Source of the DNA: Candidatus Eiseniibacteriota bacterium
GTDB taxonomy: Bacteria; Eisenbacteria; RBG-16-71-46; SZUA-252
Reading direction: 5' to 3'
Assembly: GCA_005893165.1 (NCBI GenBank)
Contig: VBOR01000036.1
Span: forward strand, 1-42,547
Length of the DNA stretch: 42,547 nt
The notes below the pieces were generated by a model. It had not been told where the DNA came from, made no database searches, and saw only the letters and a list, made by a program, of their open reading frames with translations. A program made the position numbers and the translations under genes. Below, one piece after another: positions 25,715 to 34,453 of this stretch (its first letter is position 1; the number at the start of each line of letters is the position of its first letter).

Positions 25715-27790
25715 GTGAACCCGGCGTCCTCGCGCCTCAAGCCGCGCCCCGACACGCTCCTGCTCGGACTGATCGCCCTCTCGGTCCTGGTCCGGCTCTG
25801 GGGGATTGCCGACCGCCTGCCGGACCCCACTCTGGGCGTCGACCCCATCGTCGCCAACACCGCCGTGGACGAGGGGGACCGGCGTGCGATGTACTACGCG
25901 TGGGACATGTGGCGCGGGGGTGCCCGCCCGATCGATCTGAATCCCGGGACCGGAGATTGGCCCGGGCTTCCGTTCTACCTGACGCTGGGGCTTCAGCTCC
26001 TCTACCGCGCGTACGACGCGGTGACACACGGGAACGTTTCCGCGGCGGCGTTCGAGCGGCACGCGGGGAACGACCCCGCCGGGATGTTTCTCCTCGCGCG
26101 GATCTTCAACGTCCTGATCGGCGTCCTTACCGTCTATCTCGTCTATTTCCTCGGGAGGAAACTGGGCGGCCGCGCGCTGGGACTCTGGGCCGCCGCTCTG
26201 ATCGCATTCAATCCGGCGCACATCCTCGCGTCTCAGCGCGTCTCCGATCCGAATCTCCTCGCGCTCCTCTTCGTCCTGCTCGCGACGATCCAGCTCGTGG
26301 ACGCCGGCGCCGAGCGCCGCACGCGTTCCTCCGTTCTCGCCGGCGCGATGATCGGTCTTGCGGCGGCCTGCAAGTACGTGCCGATGGTTCTCGTCCTCCC
26401 GATCGTTCTGGTTCAACTGGAACGGGGGAAGGGGCGTCCGGTGCGCACGCTCGGCTTCCGGTGGCAGCCCGCGGTCCTGGGCGTCCTTGCCGCGCTCGCC
26501 GCGTTCGCGATCGCATCCCCGTTCACGATTCTCGACTGGGGAGCCAAGGCGCAGAGCCTCTCCCTGCAGCGCGGGCGCCTCCTCGGCGAATGGGTGGGGA
26601 TCTCCGAAGCTCCCGTCTCCCTTCCGACCTATCTGACCCGCACGTTCCCGGAAATGCTGGGCTGGCCCGCCTACCTCCTCGCGATCCTGGGATCGATCCT
26701 TCTCTTCCGGCTTCCTCCTCGCGGATGGGTCGTGGCGCTCGTCCCGGTCGTGCTCCTCCTTCCGACCGGGGCGCTCGCGCTGGCCCAGGAGCGGTTCATG
26801 CTGCCCGCCATGGGATCCCTGGCCGTCGCGGCCGCGTACGCGGCGATCCGTCTCGCGTCCTGGCTCGGGAGCGCGCGCGCCGTGCCGCGGGTTGCTCAGG
26901 CGCCGCTGGCGGGCCTCGCGGCCGCGCTCTGCGTTGCCTGGACGGCGCCCGGCTTCGTCCACACGCGGGCGATGCTCCACCGGCAGGACACGCGCGTGGT
27001 CGCGCATCGGTGGATCGAGCGCGCGATCCCACGCACCGAGCCTCTGGTCCTGGATGTCTACGGTCCGGAATTCGACGCCAAGCGTGAAGGAAGGCTGTCC
27101 CTCGTCTGGCCGTTTCTCGCGACCCAGGCAACCTACGTTCGCGCCGCGTACCACCCGGAGTGGCTGGACGGATTCCGTTACTACGCCACCGCGGGGGAGG
27201 TGGAGCGCCGGTTCGAATCGGCGGCACCGCGCTATCCCGACGAGGCCGCGTTCCACCGGTGGATCCGCGAGCACGGCAGAGTCGTGTGGGTCTCGGATTC
27301 CGTGGGCGCGTCCGGGCCCCGGATCGAAATCTGGCAACTCCCGGATGGAATCAGCAGCCGCGAAGCGCGCGATGCTCTGTGGGACCAAGTCCGACAGTCA
27401 CCGATGTACTCCCCGAGACTGGCCCGATGGTGCTCCGAGACCGCGACGATCTTCCTCAAGCGGGATCGATACGAGCGAGCGGCGGAATGGGCCGCGCGCG
27501 GGCTCACGATTCCCGACGCCGCCTCGCGCCGGGATCTCCTCGAGGCGCTCTCCCTTTCGCAGGTCCGGCTGGGGCGCTCCTCCGACGCCGAGCAGGCCGC
27601 GCGAACGGGAGTGCGGGAGTATCCGGAATCCGCCCTGCTTCACCTGAATCGCGCCATGGCGCTCGAGGCCCTGCATCGAAACGATGAGGCGATCTCGGAA
27701 TACGGCGCGGCGCTCCGGCTGAGCCGGAACCCCGGTGCCGTGGAGCTCATCCGTGCCCAGCTCGAGAGGCTGGGGGCCGGGACGCCCTAG
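25715..27790 (+). CDS. GT39-like membrane glycosyltransferase with TPR-like tail
   Basis: A 691-aa paralogue of the gene at 8606. Shared landmarks in order: RLWGIADRLPDPTLG, the acidic loop ANTAVDEGDRR, MWRGGARPIDLNPGTG, WPGLPFYLTLGLQ, SQRVSDPNLLALLFVLLAT, IGLAAACKYVP, and AQERFMLPAMGSLAV. A soluble region follows, then C-terminal TPR-like helical pairs (LEALSLSQVRLGRSSDAEQA, ALEALHRNDEAISEYGAALR). GTG 25715 is the first start with the basic residues preceding the first helix, nine bases after the previous stop; the Shine-Dalgarno is weak. The presence of two such enzymes in different clusters suggests duplication with different acceptors, which is inference. Confidence 0.8.
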   Translation: MNPASSRLKPRPDTLLLGLIALSVLVRLWGIADRLPDPTLGVDPIVANTAVDEGDRRAMYYAWDMWRGGARPIDLNPGTGDWPGLPFYLTLGLQLLYRAYDAVTHGNVSAAAFERHAGNDPAGMFLLARIFNVLIGVLTVYLVYFLGRKLGGRALGLWAAALIAFNPAHILASQRVSDPNLLALLFVLLATIQLVDAGAERRTRSSVLAGAMIGLAAACKYVPMVLVLPIVLVQLERGKGRPVRTLGFRWQPAVLGVLAALAAFAIASPFTILDWGAKAQSLSLQRGRLLGEWVGISEAPVSLPTYLTRTFPEMLGWPAYLLAILGSILLFRLPPRGWVVALVPVVLLLPTGALALAQERFMLPAMGSLAVAAAYAAIRLASWLGSARAVPRVAQAPLAGLAAALCVAWTAPGFVHTRAMLHRQDTRVVAHRWIERAIPRTEPLVLDVYGPEFDAKREGRLSLVWPFLATQATYVRAAYHPEWLDGFRYYATAGEVERRFESAAPRYPDEAAFHRWIREHGRVVWVSDSVGASGPRIEIWQLPDGISSREARDALWDQVRQSPMYSPRLARWCSETATIFLKRDRYERAAEWAARGLTIPDAASRRDLLEALSLSQVRLGRSSDAEQAARTGVREYPESALLHLNRAMALEALHRNDEAISEYGAALRLSRNPGAVELIRAQLERLGAGTP

Positions 27791-27865
27791 GCGGGAGCCC
27801 GATCGTGGGGCAGGATCCAGGACCTGGGAGCCGCTTGTTGTGCCGCGACTCCCAGGCAGCCCGAA

Positions 27866-29827
27866 GTGACTCCCTGGGGAGTCCACCTCGACTACATCGA
27901 TCCCTCCGTGAACGCCGGGCAGGACTTCTTCGCCCATGCGAACGGGAAGTGGCTGAAGACCGCCGAGATTCCTCCCGATCGTCCGTTCGCCGGAGCCGGC
28001 CTCGAGGTGAGCAAGCTGAACGAAGAGCGCATGAAGGAGATCGTCGCGGGCCTGAGCGCTTCCTCCGATCCCTCGAGCGAGGAAGGGAAGCTGCGGAGTC
28101 TGTACGACGCGTTCACCGACGAAGCGCAGATCGAGGCCAAGGATCTCGGGCCCGCGGCCAAGGATCTCGAGCGGATCGCCGGCTTGAAGACCCTCGAAGA
28201 CGTCGCGAAGGAGATCGCGGATCCCGCGCTGCCGCTCGACGGCCCGTTCGGCTGGAATCTCGGCGCGGACGACAAGGATCCGGACGCCTACGTCGTGAGG
28301 TTCGGACAGGCCGGGCTGGGCCTTCCCGATCGCGACTACTATCTTAAGGAGGACAAGGCGCTCGCGGACACGCGCGAGGCCTACAAGAGCTATCTCGCGC
28401 AAATGCTGGGCTTCGCGGGCGTGAAGGACGCGGCGCGTGCCGCGGCGGTCTACGACCTCGAGTACGCGCTGGCGCAGGCTTCCTGGCCCGCGGCGGACCG
28501 CCGCGAGGCGGAGAAGACCTACAACCCGATGACGATTTCGGAGCTGAGCAAGCTGGCCCCCGAATACCCCTGGGCCGCCTCGGTGAGCGCCTCGGGCATT
28601 TCTCTGAAGTCGGCGCGCGGGGACCGCGTCGTCATCGTCGCCGAGAATACGGCGTTTCCCGCGCTCGCGAAGGTCTTCGCCAAGACGCCGGTCGCGGTCT
28701 GGCGGGACTACCTCACCGTCCGCTACCTGCATGGATTCGCCCCGTATCTTCCAAAGAAGGTCGACGACGCCGATTTCGCGATGTACGGCACCCGTCTGCA
28801 GGGCCGCGTCCGGCAGCTGCCACGGGCGACGCGCGGCGCGCGTTTTCTCGATATTCGTATGGGCGAGGCTCTGGGGAAGGTCTACGTCGCGAAATTCTTC
28901 CCGCCGGAGTCCAAGGCGAAGGTTCAAGCCCTGGTGCAGAACCTCCTCCAGGCCTATCGCGAGGACCTGAGCACCCTGGACTGGATGACCGCCGAGACGC
29001 GCAAGAAGGCGCTCGAGAAGCTGGATCACTTCACGGTCAAGGTGGCGTATCCCGATCACTGGCGCGACTATTCGGCCCTCGAGGTCAAGCGCGACGATCT
29101 CGTGGGAGATGTGAAGCGTGCGAACGCGTTCGAGTGGAATCGCCAGGTGAAGCGGATCGACGAGAAAGTGGATCGCACGGAGTGGGGCATGACCCCGCCG
29201 ACCGTGAACGCCTACTACAACCCTTCCGCGAACGAGATCGTGTTTCCGGCGGGGATCCTCCAGCCGCCGTACTTCGATGCCGCCGCGGACGACGCCGTCA
29301 ACTACGGCGCGATCGGGAGCGTCATCGGACACGAGATCAGCCACGGGTTCGACGACCAGGGGTCGAAATACGACGGGCTCGGCGTCATGCGGACGTGGTG
29401 GACCGATGTGGACCGGAAGAGCTTCGACGCGCGCACGACGGCGCTGGCGCAGCAGTACGACGCGTACGAGCCGCTACCGGGCCTTCACGTGAACGGCAGG
29501 CTGACCCTCGGAGAGAACATCGCGGACCTGGCGGGAATGATGATCGCGCGGAAGGCCTATCATATCTCGCTCGCAGGCAAGGAAGCTCCGGTGCTCGACG
29601 GGTACACCGGCGATCAGCGTTTCTACCTTGCCTTCGCGCAGTCCTGGCGATCGAAGCAGAAGGACGAGAGCATGCGCCAGCGCGTGCTGTCCAATCCGCA
29701 CAGCCCGCCCGCCTTCCGGGTCAATGGCGTCGTGCGCAACGACGACGGCTGGTACGCGGCCTTTCCCGAGATCAAGCCGACCGACGCCTACTACCTGCCG
29801 CCGGATCGGCGCGTTCATCTCTGGTGA
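27866..29827 (+). CDS. M13 family zinc metallopeptidase, N-terminal export signal missing
   Basis: A neprilysin/PepO-type peptidase of 653 codons from GTG 27866. N-terminal M13 domain: PSVNAGQDFFAHANGKW, FGQAGLGLPDRDYY. Catalytic domain: NAYYNPSANEIVFPAGILQP, then the zinc motif HEISH (His489, Glu490, His493) and Glu550 in GENIADLAG, ending YAAFPEIKPTDAYYLPP and a final W as usual. It should cleave peptides in the periplasm or at the surface. M13 proteins of this kind normally have a signal peptide or lipobox. Upstream in the same frame there is only LGAACCAATPRQPE with no start codon before the preceding stop, so the leader looks truncated or frame-broken. The catalytic part is complete. Confidence 0.85.
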   Translation: MTPWGVHLDYIDPSVNAGQDFFAHANGKWLKTAEIPPDRPFAGAGLEVSKLNEERMKEIVAGLSASSDPSSEEGKLRSLYDAFTDEAQIEAKDLGPAAKDLERIAGLKTLEDVAKEIADPALPLDGPFGWNLGADDKDPDAYVVRFGQAGLGLPDRDYYLKEDKALADTREAYKSYLAQMLGFAGVKDAARAAAVYDLEYALAQASWPAADRREAEKTYNPMTISELSKLAPEYPWAASVSASGISLKSARGDRVVIVAENTAFPALAKVFAKTPVAVWRDYLTVRYLHGFAPYLPKKVDDADFAMYGTRLQGRVRQLPRATRGARFLDIRMGEALGKVYVAKFFPPESKAKVQALVQNLLQAYREDLSTLDWMTAETRKKALEKLDHFTVKVAYPDHWRDYSALEVKRDDLVGDVKRANAFEWNRQVKRIDEKVDRTEWGMTPPTVNAYYNPSANEIVFPAGILQPPYFDAAADDAVNYGAIGSVIGHEISHGFDDQGSKYDGLGVMRTWWTDVDRKSFDARTTALAQQYDAYEPLPGLHVNGRLTLGENIADLAGMMIARKAYHISLAGKEAPVLDGYTGDQRFYLAFAQSWRSKQKDESMRQRVLSNPHSPPAFRVNGVVRNDDGWYAAFPEIKPTDAYYLPPDRRVHLW

Positions 29828-29831
29828 GGTC

Positions 29832-30629
29832 CTAGTCCACCCGGCGAAGACGCGGCTGGAAGTCCACGTTGTCCCGCACCCAGGCGAAGAACTTCTTCTG
29901 CATGTAGAAGGGCCGGTTGGGCTCGAGCAGCTTCGGGTCGTTCCACTCGGACATGACGATGGCGTCCTGCGTCCAGATCTTGACGCGCTTGCGGGGCACT
30001 TCGTCCCGCCAGCACTTGCCCGTGACCGCGTCCGTGTAGAGGATCCGGAGCGTGATATTCCTGGATAGATTCTCGAGGGGCTTCAGCTGGATGTTGCGAA
30101 ACTTGGCGGACCGGCCCTCGCCCCCCAGATCCGGCTTCCCGTCGGTGATCAGCACGATGGTCAGCGGTTTCAGGATGAGCTTCTTCGCGTCCACCATGTC
30201 GGCGACCTGCGTGAAGAAGGCGTTGAAGTCGGTGAAGGGATTCTGCTTCTTCTTCGGGAAAATCGTCACGAGCTGAGCCTCGATCTGCTCGATGGACCGG
30301 TTCTGGAAGGTCTGAATCGGAAACAGCGTCTTCGCCTCGCCCTTGTTCACCCCCCCGATGGACCCGACGAACAGGGAATGGGGGATTTCCATCCCGCCGA
30401 ATCCGTTCAGGTGCGCATAGATGTACCGGGCCAGGAAGTGGATCGAATTATCGAAGTCCCTGTCGTTCATGAAGGAGCCGCTGATGTCGACGCCGATGAA
30501 GAGAACGAGGCGTCCGGGTTCCGGCGCCGCGCGATGCTCCGGACCCTTCGCGGCCCAGGGGACGTCGGCACGGAGCGGCGCGGGCAAGAGGAGCGCCGCC
30601 AGGAGAAGCAACGCAGACGGGATGCGCAT
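29832..30629 (-). CDS. Exported von Willebrand factor A domain protein
   Basis: A 265-aa protein with a signal peptide (ALLLLAALLLPAPLRA, residues 6-21). A vWA fold follows, with the metal-ion site DISGS at residues 48-52, a Thr in the NPFTDFNAFF segment and the Asp of LITDGKPD: a complete MIDAS. Between and after these it carries Lys-rich stretches (FPKKKQNPF) and a C-terminal YMQKKFFAWVRDNVDF. vWA proteins mediate metal-dependent protein contacts. It begins two bases after the stop of a polytopic membrane protein, so the two are translated from one message and probably act together. It converges on the M13 peptidase gene, with four bases between the stops. The partner and process are unknown. 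Confidence 0.8.
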   Translation of the reverse strand: MRIPSALLLLAALLLPAPLRADVPWAAKGPEHRAAPEPGRLVLFIGVDISGSFMNDRDFDNSIHFLARYIYAHLNGFGGMEIPHSLFVGSIGGVNKGEAKTLFPIQTFQNRSIEQIEAQLVTIFPKKKQNPFTDFNAFFTQVADMVDAKKLILKPLTIVLITDGKPDLGGEGRSAKFRNIQLKPLENLSRNITLRILYTDAVTGKCWRDEVPRKRVKIWTQDAIVMSEWNDPKLLEPNRPFYMQKKFFAWVRDNVDFQPRLRRVD

Positions 30630-30631
30630 GG

Positions 30632-31828
30632 TCAGGCCGCCTTTCTGAGCCGCGACTCGGTCAGTTCCTTGGCCAGGGTTCGCGCGTCCTTGAAGTCCCG
30701 TACGCTCTGGAGGGGCAGATCGAGGAGATGCCGGTTCGCCACGAGCAGCGTGACGAAGTTGAGCGCCGCCGCGACCACCTGCATCGGGGGAACGAGGAAC
30801 GCATCCAGGAGCCGCTCGCCCTCCGTGGCGACCCATTCGAATTCCTTTCGCAGACGCCCCGTGAAGCTTTCGGAGAAGAGCGAGGTCACCGGGGGAGCGC
30901 CGTTCGCGGCATCGCGGCTTCCGACCCCCTGGCGCGAGATGATCGCCATGATCGTGGGCGTGCCCGAGTTGGCGAAGAGGAACCAGGAGAGGCTTCGGAT
31001 CCCGAGCCACGTAGTCCCCGCGATCGCAAGGGTGCCCACGATGCCAAGCTCGAAATTCCCTGACGTATGCTGGGCGAACCAGGGGACCAACGCGTCCACG
31101 AACTCGCGATAGAGGAACACGACTTCGACGAACATGGCCACCAATTCGACCACGCCGATCTTGACGATCGTGGGCCAGTCACGCGACCGGACCGCCGCCG
31201 TGAACGTCGAGAGCACGGCGTAACTTCCGAGCACGATGAAGAACATGAAGAGGAAGAGCGGGATCCGCACCGCCGCTTCCGTCATCTCGGTTCCGGCGAG
31301 ATTGGAGAGGGTGTCGATGACGAGGGACGTCATCACATAGGTGAAGATCGTCGCCTCGAACACGCACCAGAAGAAGGTCATCGCCACGGCGATCCAGGGC
31401 ACCCCCGGACTGAGCGCGTTCGCGCCGACGTTCCGGATCAGGCGAAGCGGCAGAAGGACGAGCTCCTGGATGAGCGCCCAGACCCCCATGACCAGGATCT
31501 GAACCGCCCCCATGAGGGAGATCACCAGCCGGAGCATGAAACGGAGCACGCCTCCCCAGAAGGTGAACGTCGCGCGCGCCAGGTCCCACCAGGTGACGAG
31601 CACCTGGTTCACGAACATGCGGCGCTTGGCTCGAACCACGATGGTCGGCACGCTGAGCACGGTGGTCCAGTACGCCAGGGCGACGGCGCCGAGCGGCATC
31701 ACCAGAAAGATGCGCTTCAGCGCGAGAAGCCAGACCGGGTCACCGGCTCCCCAGACGAAGAGAAAGGCGCTGCTCAAGGGTTGCCATAGCGCGATGGTTT
31801 CGATCCAGAACTGCGCTTCTGGGCTCAT
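30632..31828 (-). CDS. Polytopic membrane protein, partner of the vWA protein
   Basis: A 398-aa protein. ATG at 31828 (MSPEAQFWIETIALW) has AAGGAA upstream on its strand; the longer frame reading is not used. At least seven hydrophobic helices can be seen (near residues 10-30, 38-60, 85-125, 140-170, 190-215, 225-250, 260-285), with basic loops (VRAKRRMF). The last 110 residues are soluble and charged (LRKEFEWVATEGERLLDAF, ARTLAKELTESRLRKAA). I do not recognise a family. With the vWA gene placed two bases downstream, a membrane complex with an exposed vWA subunit is the simplest reading. This resembles in outline other membrane-plus-vWA pairs, but the sequence does not identify it as BatA/BatB or CoxE. 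Confidence 0.65.
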   Translation of the reverse strand: MSPEAQFWIETIALWQPLSSAFLFVWGAGDPVWLLALKRIFLVMPLGAVALAYWTTVLSVPTIVVRAKRRMFVNQVLVTWWDLARATFTFWGGVLRFMLRLVISLMGAVQILVMGVWALIQELVLLPLRLIRNVGANALSPGVPWIAVAMTFFWCVFEATIFTYVMTSLVIDTLSNLAGTEMTEAAVRIPLFLFMFFIVLGSYAVLSTFTAAVRSRDWPTIVKIGVVELVAMFVEVVFLYREFVDALVPWFAQHTSGNFELGIVGTLAIAGTTWLGIRSLSWFLFANSGTPTIMAIISRQGVGSRDAANGAPPVTSLFSESFTGRLRKEFEWVATEGERLLDAFLVPPMQVVAAALNFVTLLVANRHLLDLPLQSVRDFKDARTLAKELTESRLRKAA

Positions 31829-32007
31829 TTGGATTTCCTTTCCGATAAGAGGTCCTGACACCTGCTTATCGGCGGCCCTCGGCGCTCTCTTAACCCCGGC
31901 GAACCGGAAAGCGAGACGCTGGCCTCCGCGAGGCGCCGGCGGACGCAACCTTCGTTCCTCCTTGGGCTTGCCGGCGGGCGAATGGAGAGTCTTTTTCGCC
32001 GGAGAGG

Positions 32008-32016
32008 TGCTACAAT
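32008..32016 (+). promoter_or_regulatory. Extended -10 promoter element
   Basis: TGCTACAAT: an extended TG-n followed by TACAAT (32011-32016), 5 of 6 to consensus, with no convincing -35. Transcription would start near 32023, leaving a 64-base leader before the arylsulfotransferase-like gene at 32087. The 258-bp intergenic stretch 31829-32086 holds nothing else that I can name. Confidence 0.4.
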
Positions 32017-32086
32017 CGCCGCCGGCTTGGCAGCGTGGGTGGGGCGGCCTGAAGTTCCCCTGGACACTCAAAGCGATTCGCCCCGG

Positions 32087-34258
32087 ATGGTGCTTCGAGC
32101 ACGAGCCTTTGCGTTTGCGGTAGTGGTAGCGGCCGCGTCACTCCTCCGGGCCGCATCCGCCGCTCCTTCCTTCGAGTTCGTATCACCGGTTCCCGGCTCC
32201 GCCCTGGTCCTTCCCGAGACGAACATCATCTACCGTCCCGGAGGAATCGTGGACGCGTCGTCCCTCCTCGGGGCCGGGCCCTTCCAGGTCAACGGATCTC
32301 TTTCCGGCGCCCACGGAGGGCAGACCCGGCTATCGGACGACGGACGCACGCTGACGTTCCAGCCCGATCCACCCTTCTCCTATGGAGAAGTGGTGTCGTG
32401 TATCGCCGGTGCGGGCGTGAGGACCGACACGGGGGGCTCGGTCCCTCCGGTGCCCTTCGCGTTCACGATCGCGGGTCCCGAGCGCGAGAGCCTGCGCGAT
32501 TTCCCGCCTCCCGACGATGGCGCCGGATCGCCCTTCTCGAGCTTCCCCACCGGGTCGCCCCTTGGGCTCCGGTCGGCGGCCCTGGCCGAATCGCTGCCCC
32601 CGGACTTCCCGAACATCCAGGCATCGGTGTTCGGAACGCCGAGCCCCGGACGCCTCTTCGTCAGCGACCTGCATTTCAACATTTTCGGAATCCGGATTCC
32701 CTCCTATCTCCTGATCCTCGAGAACAGCGGGAGCCCCTATTTCTACCGGCAGCTCCCGTGGACCGGACTCGATTTCAAGATGCAGCCGAGCGGAAAGCTG
32801 ACCTATTTCGACGCCGCCGCGAGGGCGTTCTACGAGCTGAACGCGCGCTATGAGGTCGTGGACAGCTTCCGCTGCGGAAACGGGTATTCCACCGACGGGC
32901 ACGATCTGGTTCTCCTTCCCAACGGCCACGCGCTGCTCATGGCCTACGACGCGCAGATCATCGACATGCGCCCGATCGCTCTGGGCGGACGGGCCGACGC
33001 GCGCGTCATTGGACTCATCCTTCAGGAGCTCGACCAGCAGAAGAACGTCGTGTTCCAGTGGCGCAGCTGGGATCACTTCCAGATCACGGACATCTGGGAT
33101 CAGAACCTGCTCGCGCGTTCGGTGGTGGACTATGCGCACGGCAACTCGCTCGACGCGGACCCCCAGGGGAACCTCGTCGTGTCCTCCCGCCACATGAACG
33201 AGGTGACGAAGATCAGCCGGAGCACCGGGGAGATTCTCTGGAGAATGGGAGGAAGAAGGAACCAGTTCACCTTCCCCAACGATCCGATCCCCTTTACCTA
33301 TCAGCACGACGCCAAGCTCCTGCCGAACGGGAATCTCACGATCTTCGACAACGGGAACTATCACGTGCCCGCGTTCTCGAGAGCCGTGGAGTACGCGATC
33401 GACGAGACCCAGAAGACCGCGACCCTGGTGTGGCAGTACCGGCTCAACCCGGACGTGTTTGGATTCGCGTTCGGCTCCGTCCAGCGTTTCTCCAACGGGA
33501 ACACGCTGATCGGCTGGGGGGCGGCGACCCCGTCGCTCACGGAGGTCGCGCCGGATGGATCCATCGTCTCGCAGATGTCCTTCGATCCGAATGTCACGAC
33601 CTACCGTGCGCTCCGATTCGAATGGCCTCCGGTGAGGCCCGCGGCGGTGGCGTTCAGTCCCGCCACGCTCACCCTGGGTGCTCGCGCCGTCTCGGTCGCG
33701 GCTCAGATCACGCCCGGGGACTCCACCTTTACCGCGACCGACGTCGATCCCCTCACGGTGCGGCTCAACGGGGTCGTGCCGGCGGATTCGGCCTACGTGA
33801 AATGGGGATACGCGCCGGGGGATTCTCTGAAGATCAACCCCACGGATGTGACGTTGAAATTCTCTCGCGGGCCTCTGGACTCGTATCTCCTTGCCGGGGT
33901 CGACAGGCTCACGATCACGGGATCGCTCAAGACGGGAGAAGTCTTCCGGGGGATCGGTGAGATTCGCGTGAATCCCGTCCTCCGTGTGAAACTGGCCGCG
34001 CCGAATGCTCTACGGCTTCAATCCATACCCGGACTTCTGCCGGTCTCGCTTGCCGTGGGCCCCGAGGCGCGCACGATCGCGGTGTACGACGTTCAGGGCC
34101 GGCGGGTGAACCGCTGGCAGGTGACCCCCCGGAGCGCGGGCCGGGTGTCCTGGGACGGGCGCGGATCCAGCGGTCGCGCCGTCGGCTCCGGCGTGTACTG
34201 GATCCGCGTGGAAGACGGAGCCCCCGGACCCGCGCTGAAAGTCCTGATCGCCCGCTAG
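32087..34258 (+). CDS. Arylsulfotransferase (ASST)-like secreted protein with sorting tail
   Basis: A 723-aa protein. ATG 32087 precedes a signal peptide (ARAFAFAVVVAAASLLRAAS). After an Ig-like N-terminal domain (about residues 25-135), residues about 200-520 form a propeller of arylsulfotransferase type: GYSTDGHDLVLLPNGHALLM, VVDYAHGNSLDADPQGNLVV, SRHMNEVTKISRSTGEILWR, GGRRNQFTF, then TYQHDAKLLPNGNLTIFDNG. The conserved histidines of those blocks are the expected active-site positions. ASSTs move sulfate between phenolic compounds without PAPS; whether this one does so is unproven. A second Ig-like domain and a FlgD-like tail follow (IAVYDVQGRRVNRWQV, SWDGRGSSGRAVGSGVYWIRV, LKVLIAR). Upstream frame extension to 31982 is not supported. 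Confidence 0.7.
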   Translation: MVLRARAFAFAVVVAAASLLRAASAAPSFEFVSPVPGSALVLPETNIIYRPGGIVDASSLLGAGPFQVNGSLSGAHGGQTRLSDDGRTLTFQPDPPFSYGEVVSCIAGAGVRTDTGGSVPPVPFAFTIAGPERESLRDFPPPDDGAGSPFSSFPTGSPLGLRSAALAESLPPDFPNIQASVFGTPSPGRLFVSDLHFNIFGIRIPSYLLILENSGSPYFYRQLPWTGLDFKMQPSGKLTYFDAAARAFYELNARYEVVDSFRCGNGYSTDGHDLVLLPNGHALLMAYDAQIIDMRPIALGGRADARVIGLILQELDQQKNVVFQWRSWDHFQITDIWDQNLLARSVVDYAHGNSLDADPQGNLVVSSRHMNEVTKISRSTGEILWRMGGRRNQFTFPNDPIPFTYQHDAKLLPNGNLTIFDNGNYHVPAFSRAVEYAIDETQKTATLVWQYRLNPDVFGFAFGSVQRFSNGNTLIGWGAATPSLTEVAPDGSIVSQMSFDPNVTTYRALRFEWPPVRPAAVAFSPATLTLGARAVSVAAQITPGDSTFTATDVDPLTVRLNGVVPADSAYVKWGYAPGDSLKINPTDVTLKFSRGPLDSYLLAGVDRLTITGSLKTGEVFRGIGEIRVNPVLRVKLAAPNALRLQSIPGLLPVSLAVGPEARTIAVYDVQGRRVNRWQVTPRSAGRVSWDGRGSSGRAVGSGVYWIRVEDGAPGPALKVLIAR

Positions 34259-34406
34259 CGCCGTTCTCTCCGCTCCCGATGCGCCCTGCAACGAATGGCG
34301 GGGCCCGTGCAATTCGCACGTTCGCAGTAGCCGCAGAGGCCCCATGGTCATCCAGCGAATCCCCTCCGTGGCCCCTTCCTTGCTCAATTCCTGATCGGGA
34401 AGCCAA

Positions 34407-34430
34407 GCGTTCCACGAATCGCGTGGACGC
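34407..34430 (+). other. Leader hairpin before the PKD protein gene
   Basis: TCCACG (34411-34416) and CGTGGA (34422-34427) form a perfect inverted repeat around AATCG. GCG and CGC outside extend it to nine pairs with one bulged T. It sits 24 bases before the ATG at 34454 and just before the AAGGAG ribosome site. It may be a repressor site or an mRNA hairpin, or chance in GC-rich DNA. Confidence 0.3.
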
Positions 34431-34453
34431 GGTGCGCCCCTAAGGAGAGCACC

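Noticed and set aside
25490-27388. 632-codon minus-strand open frame
   Set aside because: Low-complexity Arg/Gly/Glu content typical of antisense to a GC-rich gene; the plus strand encodes a recognisable glycosyltransferase.
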